Below are positions 1-4,652 of a DNA stretch of 8,460 bases, piece after piece. Under the pieces are notes generated by a model that saw only the letters and a list, made by a program, of their open reading frames with translations, was not told where the DNA came from and did not search any database. Location of the stretch: assembly GCA_009695395.1 (NCBI GenBank), contig SIBB01000135.1, positions 1 through 8,460 on the forward strand, in the 5' to 3' direction. Source of the stretch: Pedosphaera sp. (GTDB taxonomy: Bacteria; Verrucomicrobiota; Verrucomicrobiia; Limisphaerales; SXTU01). Position numbers and translations under genes: made by a program. How positions within the stretch are numbered: position 1 is the stretch's first letter; each line of letters begins with the position of its first letter.

Positions 1-197
1 GGTTTGGCTGGCAATGACTTGGTCGGGGAAACACCTTTTTCCTGCTTGGCTGCCGTGCGCGGAGCTGCTGCAGGCTTGGCGGCGGGCTTGGCGGCGGGTT
101 TGGCGGCGGGTTTGGCGGCGGGTTTGGCGGCGGGCTTCACGCCGGATTTGGCGGCGCCGCTTTTGACAGTGGGCTTTGGGGTCTTAGTCTTTGACAT
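1..197 (-). CDS. Lys/Ala/Pro-rich protein, N-terminal part (C-terminus off the left edge)
   Basis: The minus strand reads from an ATG at 197 to the window edge as 65 residues with no stop. It opens MSKTKTPKPTVKSG, runs into about five PAAK units (roughly residues 21-42) and ends in a basic stretch near KSLPAK. Such tails resemble histone H1-like proteins and bind nucleic acid by charge. In Verrucomicrobiota I also associate them with the disordered N-terminus of TraR/DksA-type regulators, but the folded domain that would decide lies outside the window. The start is supported by a sigma70-like promoter about 50 bp upstream (247-275). No Shine-Dalgarno sequence is visible before the ATG. The gene is divergent from the amidohydrolase gene. 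The plus-strand frame over the same bases reads as a low-complexity Gly/Leu/Ala string and is its shadow. Coding status is fairly sure; family is not. Confidence 0.72.
   Translation of the reverse strand, partial: MSKTKTPKPTVKSGAAKSGVKPAAKPAAKPAAKPAAKPAAKPAAAPRTAAKQEKGVSPTKSLPAK
73..138 (-). repeat. 12-bp tandem repeat encoding PAAK units
   Basis: Five complete copies plus a half copy of a 12-bp unit, plus-strand form GGYTTGGCGGCG, lie head to tail. Copies start at 73, 85, 97, 109 and 121, and the half copy is at 133-138. They differ only at the third base (C in copies 1, 2 and the half copy; T in copies 3-5). On the minus strand each unit encodes Pro-Ala-Ala-Lys, and the C/T difference is a silent Lys codon change (AAG/AAA). 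The period is a multiple of three, so copy-number change by slippage would keep the frame and alter only tail length. Confidence 0.9.
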
Positions 198-216
198 AGG
201 GTCGGTCAGATGCGCT

Positions 217-236
217 CCGGCTTTCCTCGCCGGAAA
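217..236 (-). promoter_or_regulatory. Two mutually exclusive hairpins in the 5' leader of the Lys/Ala-rich gene
   Basis: If transcription starts near 240, the leader of about 43 nt before the ATG at 197 can fold in two ways. One pairs CCGGC (217-221) with GCCGG (229-233). The other pairs TTTCC (222-226) with GGAAA (232-236). They share bases and cannot form together. Each stem is only 5 bp, so this may be chance in a G+C-rich genome. The pairing is visible in the sequence; a regulatory role is speculation. Confidence 0.25.
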
Positions 237-246
237 AGAGCCAGCA

Positions 247-275
247 AATATGGTTACATCCACTATTGGAGTCAA
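247..275 (-). promoter_or_regulatory. Sigma70-like promoter for the Lys/Ala-rich gene
   Basis: On the minus strand a -35 box TTGACT (275-270, five of six consensus bases) is followed by a 17-bp spacer and a -10 box CATATT (252-247, four of six). The predicted transcript starts near 240 and leaves a leader of about 43 nt before the ATG at 197. The A+T-rich stretch stands out from its surroundings. Spacing and match make it the best promoter candidate in the window. Confidence 0.55.
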
Positions 276-298
276 GGGCTCAGATAAGGACTCAGATA
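276..298. repeat. Short direct repeat upstream of the -35 box
   Basis: CTCAGATA occurs at 279-286 and again at 291-298, 12 bp apart, and the match extends to GG-CTCAGATA with one mismatch upstream. The pair lies immediately upstream of the -35 box of the minus-strand promoter and about 60 bp before the amidohydrolase start. Two half-sites at roughly one helical turn are a usual arrangement for an activator or repressor site. No known operator is recognised. Confidence 0.35.
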
Positions 299-317
299 TA
301 GGCTTTGGATGCGCCCC

Positions 318-346
318 TTGAACTTGGCCGTTATTTTCGGCATAAA
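318..346 (+). promoter_or_regulatory. Weak candidate promoter for the amidohydrolase gene
   Basis: TTGAAC (318-323) and CATAAA (341-346) are 17 bp apart, and each matches four of six sigma70 consensus bases. The predicted transcription start would fall at about 353, almost on the ATG at 355, giving a nearly leaderless mRNA. That is possible but unusual, so the match may be accidental. Confidence 0.2.
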
Positions 347-354
347 CGGGGGAG

Positions 355-1734
355 ATGTCCGCTACAAAGTCCGTTTCAATCTGCCTTGCCGCACTGTTCG
401 CACTGCTCAAGACCACCGCTGCGCAAGTCGTAGCGCAGCAGTTTCTCCCCCAGAGCAAGGCGTTGCTCGCCCCGTGGAAGGCCGACGAAACCGTGCTCTA
501 CTCGGGCGCGACGGTTCACACTGTCTCCGGCGAGACGCTCGCGCCCGGCTTCGTGCTGACGCGGGGTGTGAAGATACTTTCCGTTTCCAAGGCCGCGCCC
601 GCCACCAAGCCAGACCGCACGGTGGATTTGAAGGGCCTTCACCTTTTCCCCGGCCTCATCCTGCCAACCAGCTCGCTCGGCCTGACTGAGATTTCCGCCG
701 TCCGCGCCACACAGGACACGACGGAGACCGGTTCCTTCACCCCGGACGTGCGTGCGTGGCTGGCCGTGAACCCCGATTCAGAACTCATCCCCGTCACACG
801 CGCCAACGGCATCACTCACGCGCTCGTCCTGCCGCTGGGCGGAATGGTCAGTGGGCAGTCGGGCGTTATCTCGCTCGCCGGTTGGACGACGGAGGAGATG
901 ACCGTCAAGGCTCCCGTCGCGCTGCACGTCTTCTGGCCCGCGATGAGTTTGAACGTGACGCCCAAGGAATTCGCGGGCGGCTCCAAGGCCAAGTCGCCTG
1001 ACGACCAGTCGAAGGAACGCGCCAAGCGCGTGCAGGACCTCGACGGCTTTTTCGCCGAGGCGCACGCCTACGCGGGCGCCCGTGGTATCGCACCGAAGGA
1101 CGGCAAGGCGGCGGCGAAGGTGCCCGCGTGGGAAGCGATGCTTCCGGTTGTCCGCGGCGAGCTGCCGCTCATTGTCCACGCCGAGGACGTGCGCCAGATC
1201 AAGGCCGCGCTCGCGTGGGCTGAGTCGCGCAAATACAAAATCGCCATCGCCGGCGGGCGCGACGCTTGGCGCGTCGCCGAGGAACTCGCTGCCAAGAAAG
1301 TCCCCGTCATCTTCGAGTCCACCTTCGATCAGCCCGCGCGGGACACCGACGCTTACGACGCGCAGTTCAAGGGCGCGGCGACCTTGCACAAGGCCGGTGT
1401 GAAAGTGCTCTTCAGCGAAGGCTCCGGCGCGAGCAACGCGACCTTTGCACGCAACACGCCATACTCGGCCGCGCAGGCCGTGGCCTTCGGATTGCCGGAG
1501 GCCGAGGCCCTCAAGGGTTTGACCCTCTATCCTGCGCAAGTGCTCGGCCTCGATGCCCTCGGCTCCATCGAAGCCGCGAAGGACGCCACCTTCTTCGCCA
1601 GCGACGGGCACATTCTCGATCTCCGCGCGAACGTGAAGCGGATGTGGATTGCCGGCCGTGAAGTCTCGCTCGACAGTCGACACACACGGCTTTACGACAA
1701 ATACAAGAGCCGCCCCGCGCCCGCAGCGAAGTGA
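355..1734 (+). CDS. Exported amidohydrolase-fold protein with degenerate metal site
   Basis: 459 residues. The N-terminus has a Lys at 5, a hydrophobic stretch at about 8-18 and small residues before VAQ, a plausible signal peptide, so the protein is probably exported. The body matches the imidazolonepropionase-like amidohydrolase superfamily: an N-terminal beta segment (VLYSGATVHTVSGETLAPG, about 48-66), a FPGLI strand start at about 98-102, IVHAED around H275, and a C-terminal composite strand ending KRMWIAGREV. The usual metal motif HxH after PGLID is replaced by PTSSLGL (104-110), the later His region reads AIAGGRDAW, and the terminal catalytic Asp position reads FSEGS (353-357). I recall related proteins in Bacteroidota and Planctomycetota with this substitution, so it looks like a family trait, not recent damage. 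A stop at 343-345 and no earlier start fix the ATG at 355; the purine-rich GGGGGAG before it leaves no normal Shine-Dalgarno spacing. Substrate unknown. Confidence 0.85.
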   Translation: MSATKSVSICLAALFALLKTTAAQVVAQQFLPQSKALLAPWKADETVLYSGATVHTVSGETLAPGFVLTRGVKILSVSKAAPATKPDRTVDLKGLHLFPGLILPTSSLGLTEISAVRATQDTTETGSFTPDVRAWLAVNPDSELIPVTRANGITHALVLPLGGMVSGQSGVISLAGWTTEEMTVKAPVALHVFWPAMSLNVTPKEFAGGSKAKSPDDQSKERAKRVQDLDGFFAEAHAYAGARGIAPKDGKAAAKVPAWEAMLPVVRGELPLIVHAEDVRQIKAALAWAESRKYKIAIAGGRDAWRVAEELAAKKVPVIFESTFDQPARDTDAYDAQFKGAATLHKAGVKVLFSEGSGASNATFARNTPYSAAQAVAFGLPEAEALKGLTLYPAQVLGLDALGSIEAAKDATFFASDGHILDLRANVKRMWIAGREVSLDSRHTRLYDKYKSRPAPAAK

Positions 1735-1808
1735 TATGGAGTTGCCGGGGCGGGCGCTTCGTCGGCAGAGTTTGCGGAGATGAGGGTCAACTTTAAGGCG
1801 GTTGGAGG

Positions 1809-2687
1809 ATGAAGTCAGTCCTGCCCTTGGTCCTGCCGCTCGTGGCAGCGCTGATCTACGTCGGCGGCGCGCTGCTGGCGAAGCGCTCGGCAGAGCTGGG
1901 TGTCGGCGTCTGGCGCACGGCCTTCATCTCGAACCTCATCTCCGCCGCGCTCTTCGCGCTCCTTCTGCCTTTCGGCGGCACGTTCCACGCTGACCTGCTC
2001 TGGCAGCCAGCCCTTGTCGCAGTGTTCTACCTGCTCGGACAGTTGTTCAACTTCATCGCCCTCCAGCACGGCGATGTCTCCGTGGCGACCCCGGTCATGG
2101 GCTTGAAAATAATCATGGTCGCCGTCTTCACCACCCTGCTGATTGAGTCCGACGTGTCCGTGAAGCTGTGGGTCGCGGCGGGCTTGAGCTCCCTCGCCAT
2201 CGCATTGCTGAACCGCACCGCCGGCACACCGCGCCATCACGTCGGCAAGACTATCCTCTACTCTGCCTGCTCGGCCACGATGTTCGCGATCTTCGATGTG
2301 CTCGTCCAGAAGTGGTCGCCGGCGTGGGGGCTGGGACGGTTCCTGCCGGTGATGTTGGGATGCGTCGCGCTCTTTAGCTTCGTGTTTGTGCCCTTCTTCC
2401 ACGGGCCCTTGCGCGAAGTGCCGCGAGCGGCTTGGCCGTGGCTGCTGGGCGCGTGCCTGTTCATCGGGCTGCAATCGCTCGTGTTCGTCAGCGCCATCGC
2501 GGGCTTCGGTGAGGCGACGACTGCGAACGTGATCTACAGCTCGCGCGGCCTTTGGAGCGTGGTGGCGGTGTGGGCCATCGGGCATTGGTTCAGCAACCGC
2601 GAGCAGCATCTCGGCGCGGCAGTGCTGCGCTGGCGACTGGCTGGCGCGTTGTTGATGCTGGCGGCGATTGCGCTGGTCCTTGTTTGA
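1809..2687 (+). CDS. DMT-superfamily (EamA-type) membrane transporter
   Basis: 292 residues, the usual length for an EamA drug/metabolite transporter, and almost wholly hydrophobic with about ten membrane segments. Rough positions are 3-23, 37-55, 66-86, 98-112, 118-134, 147-166, 177-197, 208-230, 238-258 and 274-292. Two halves repeat the fold. The typical loop-helix of the first half is ALQHGDVSVATPVMGLK (84-100), and the second half carries ATTANVIYSSRGLWSVV (236-252) at the equivalent place. Such carriers export or import amino acids, nucleosides or other metabolites across the inner membrane; the substrate cannot be read from sequence. The ATG directly abuts GGAGG (1804-1808), too close for a standard ribosome site, but no better in-frame start exists. 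It follows the amidohydrolase by 74 bp on the same strand, so the two may share a transcript. It ends 54 bp from the convergent NagB-like gene. Confidence 0.85.
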   Translation: MKSVLPLVLPLVAALIYVGGALLAKRSAELGVGVWRTAFISNLISAALFALLLPFGGTFHADLLWQPALVAVFYLLGQLFNFIALQHGDVSVATPVMGLKIIMVAVFTTLLIESDVSVKLWVAAGLSSLAIALLNRTAGTPRHHVGKTILYSACSATMFAIFDVLVQKWSPAWGLGRFLPVMLGCVALFSFVFVPFFHGPLREVPRAAWPWLLGACLFIGLQSLVFVSAIAGFGEATTANVIYSSRGLWSVVAVWAIGHWFSNREQHLGAAVLRWRLAGALLMLAAIALVLV

Positions 2688-2741
2688 GGCCGCCGCACTT
2701 CCGAAGCGGACGAGGACAGGAGGCGGATAACTTGCTTCGCC

Positions 2742-3725
2742 TCAGTGCATCTCCACGTCGCACGAGCCGATGCCTTTGCGGTAGTAGTTGAACTGCACGT
2801 TCGGGTGGTCGGCGAGGAGGGACATGGGGACGGCGCTGTCCGCGATGCGGTTGGCTATCATGTAGGCGGTCAGGCGCTGGCCAAAGGGGTTGTCGTGGCA
2901 GCCCGCGTGCCAGATGGAGACTTTCTCCGCGAGCCAAGTCTCGACGGGGCCGACGGTGATGGCTTGTTTGGGGACTAAAGTCACGTTGCCGCCGCCGCTG
3001 GTGCGCGCGTTCTGCGCGATGGTCACGGGGTGCAGGTCCACGACGCGCGTGGCGAGCTTGCGGTAGTCCGCCGCGCTCGGGGGAGCGTCCTTGTATTTGC
3101 CCTTGCGGGGGAGCGGGTCGTTAAAGGCCCAGTGTTTGATGTCGCCCTGGCCGCCTTGCATGACGCAGCAGCGGACTCCGGCATTCCAAGTGGCGCGGTA
3201 GGCGCGGGTGTCGGCTTGGGGGAAGTGCATGTTGGCATCGGGCATGGCCAACTTGCGCTCAATGCGGTTGAAGCACATCTCCCGGTCGCACTTCTCGAAG
3301 GAGAGCGGATGCGTGACGGCGGCTTCCTTGCCGTCAATGACCCATTCGTCCATGCCCCAGAAGTGGGCGTCGTGGAGTTTGAGTCCCAACTCGTTCACAA
3401 TGCGCGCGACGAGGGGCAACTGCTCGGTCGGGCCGATGGGACCGCAGATGCCGGCGGGGTTGTCAGGCGTGGCCTGCTTCCAAGCGTGGATGTATTCGAG
3501 GGCCTGGGCGCAGTAGAAGTCTTCGAGGGTGTCGTAGAAGACGACCTTGAAGCCCGGGCGCGATAACTTGAGAAGTTTCTCGGGCGTGAGGCGCGCGGCG
3601 GCTTCGAAGAGGGAGCTGTCGAGGGTGGTGTAGTCCCACCAGGCGGGGGCGAGAGAGGAGAGGTTGCGTGGCACGGGGCCGTTGTAAAGCGGAGGCGGGG
3701 GCGGGGGCAAGTGTTCAGTGTTCAT
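2742..3725 (-). CDS. NagB-like sugar-phosphate isomerase/deaminase family protein with altered catalytic loop
   Basis: 327 residues, against about 266 for E. coli NagB. The fold signature is the glucosamine-6-phosphate deaminase/6-phosphogluconolactonase family. A loop GICGPIGPTEQLPL stands where NagB has its phosphate-binding PTGGTP loop. FWGMDEW follows (D126 and E127, equivalent to Asp72-Glu73 of E. coli NagB), then GGQGDIKHWAFNDP (191-204), the counterpart of GVGNDGHIAFNEP, and a late beta segment (NVTLVPKQAITVG). H198 aligns with catalytic His143. The Asp141 position is Ile196, with an Asp one residue earlier (D195), and Glu148 is Asp203. A Pro-rich N-terminal extension (LPPPPPPLYN) precedes the fold. 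It probably acts on a phosphorylated sugar in the cytoplasm, but deaminase activity should not be assumed. No Shine-Dalgarno sequence is seen before the ATG at 3725. It is divergent from the TauE/SafE gene. Confidence 0.8.
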   Translation of the reverse strand: MNTEHLPPPPPPLYNGPVPRNLSSLAPAWWDYTTLDSSLFEAAARLTPEKLLKLSRPGFKVVFYDTLEDFYCAQALEYIHAWKQATPDNPAGICGPIGPTEQLPLVARIVNELGLKLHDAHFWGMDEWVIDGKEAAVTHPLSFEKCDREMCFNRIERKLAMPDANMHFPQADTRAYRATWNAGVRCCVMQGGQGDIKHWAFNDPLPRKGKYKDAPPSAADYRKLATRVVDLHPVTIAQNARTSGGGNVTLVPKQAITVGPVETWLAEKVSIWHAGCHDNPFGQRLTAYMIANRIADSAVPMSLLADHPNVQFNYYRKGIGSCDVEMH

Positions 3726-3777
3726 GGTTTAGTTTCCAGTGGCGAGCAGTGGGAGACTTCGGCCGTGCAGCGGGGCA

Positions 3778-3805
3778 AAGTGAAGTTGTCACCGGCAATT
3801 CACTT
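3778..3805. promoter_or_regulatory. Long inverted repeat in the divergent intergenic region
   Basis: AAGTGAA (3778-3784) and TTCACTT (3799-3805) form perfect 7-bp arms with centres 21 bp apart, two helical turns. Inside them TTG (3786-3788) also pairs with CAA (3796-3798) if G3785 is bulged, giving a 10-bp stem with a 7-base loop (TCACCGG). The arms are A+T-rich in a G+C-rich context. The site lies between the starts of the NagB-like gene (3725) and the TauE/SafE gene (3841). It could be an operator for a dimeric regulator of either gene, or a structure in the mRNA leader. The rest of the 115-bp gap shows no clear promoter. Confidence 0.45.
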
Positions 3806-3840
3806 GGAACGTTCGCGCCTCCACCTCTAGCCTTCCCAGC

Positions 3841-4626
3841 GTGGATTATATTTTGGTCAGCTTGGTAGGGTTCCTCGCCGCCGCACTCACGCTCTGGTCC
3901 GGCTTCGGGCTGGGGACGCTGCTGATGCCGGTGTTCGCCGTCTTCTTCCCGCTGCCGGTGGCCGTGGCGGCGACGGCGGTGGTTCACTTGGCGAACAACT
4001 TGTTCAAACTCGCGCTGACAGCCAAGAACGCGGACTGGCGCGTGGCGATGCGCTTCGGCATTCCGGCTGCACTGGCCGCGCTCGCCGGGGCTGCGCTGCT
4101 GCAAGCGACCTCCGCGCTGCCAGTGGTGGCAGAATACCGGCTGGGCGAACGCATCTGCCAAGTCACCGTGCTCAAGCTGGCGATGGCGGCGGTCATCCTC
4201 GGCTTCGCGGGGTATGAGCTGCACCCGCGCTGGTCGAAGGTGGCGTTCGATGCGAAGTGGCTGCCGTGGGGCGGCGGGCTCTCGGGCTTCTTCGGCGGCT
4301 TGTCCGGGCATCAAGGCGCGTTGCGCTCGGCGTTTCTGCTGCGCGCGGGCTTGTCAAAGGAGGCCTTCATCGCGACCGGCGTGGTCGGGGCCGTCATCGT
4401 GGACACGGTGCGGCTCGGCGTTTACGGCGCGGGCTTTTACGGCGGGCTCTCCGTGCTGCTGGACGAACACGCGTGGGCCTTGGTGGGCGCGGCGAGCGTA
4501 GCCGCCTTCCTCGGATCCTTCCTCGGCGCGAAGTGGGTGGCCAAGGTGACGCTGCGCAACGTGCAGGTGATCGTGGCCGTGCTGTTGGGAGTGCTGGCGG
4601 TGGCCTTGGCCGCAGGGTTGGTGTGA
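3841..4626 (+). CDS. TauE/SafE-family membrane permease
   Basis: 261 residues, typical of the TauE/SafE (DUF81, TSUP) family of inner-membrane carriers. Characterised members move sulfite, sulfoacetate or other organosulfur anions, often by export. The two-fold repeat of the family is visible. An N-terminal membrane segment leads into WSGFGLGTLLMPVF (19-32) and AVAATAVVHLANNLFK (41-56). The second half begins GGGLSGFFGGLSGHQGALR (144-162), the most diagnostic stretch, followed by FIATGVVGAVIVDTVR (176-191). About eight membrane segments are expected. The start is a GTG at 3841: the frame is open back to a stop at 3781-3783 with no ATG, and the membrane segment begins at once. No Shine-Dalgarno sequence is visible, so a TTG at 3853 is a lesser alternative. 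No sulfur-metabolism gene adjoins it, so the substrate is open. It converges on the fusion gene, leaving only 26 bp. Confidence 0.85.
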   Translation: MDYILVSLVGFLAAALTLWSGFGLGTLLMPVFAVFFPLPVAVAATAVVHLANNLFKLALTAKNADWRVAMRFGIPAALAALAGAALLQATSALPVVAEYRLGERICQVTVLKLAMAAVILGFAGYELHPRWSKVAFDAKWLPWGGGLSGFFGGLSGHQGALRSAFLLRAGLSKEAFIATGVVGAVIVDTVRLGVYGAGFYGGLSVLLDEHAWALVGAASVAAFLGSFLGAKWVAKVTLRNVQVIVAVLLGVLAVALAAGLV

Positions 4627-4652
4627 CGAGCGGTGCCTGAGCTTGTTCCTGC

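Noticed and set aside
4..321. Plus-strand reading frame with repeated Gly-Leu-Ala-Ala
   Set aside because: It is the antisense of the PAAK repeat region. The minus strand has a sensible Lys-rich protein and a good promoter, while this frame also runs across the promoter region.
778..1683. 301-codon minus-strand frame opposite the amidohydrolase
   Set aside because: High G+C shadow frame with Arg/Gly/Glu-rich composition and no family motif. The plus strand carries a recognisable amidohydrolase fold.
1815..2609. 264-codon minus-strand frame opposite the DMT transporter
   Set aside because: It is extremely rich in Arg, Gln, His and Glu, the usual antisense of a hydrophobic membrane protein.
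2693..2709. Possible bidirectional terminator between the convergent transporter and NagB-like genes
   Set aside because: The stem CCG-CTT/AAG-CGG needs a 2-base bulge and has only a 3-base loop and no T-tract. Too weak to annotate.
3030..3566. 178-codon plus-strand frame opposite the NagB-like gene
   Set aside because: Val/Gly/Ala-rich shadow without motifs; the minus strand holds the conserved DEW and GGQGD motifs.
3690..3710. G-rich run near the NagB-like gene start as a possible G-quadruplex
   Set aside because: It is explained by consecutive Pro codons on the minus strand (PPPPPP), and the G-tracts are separated too irregularly to claim a structure.
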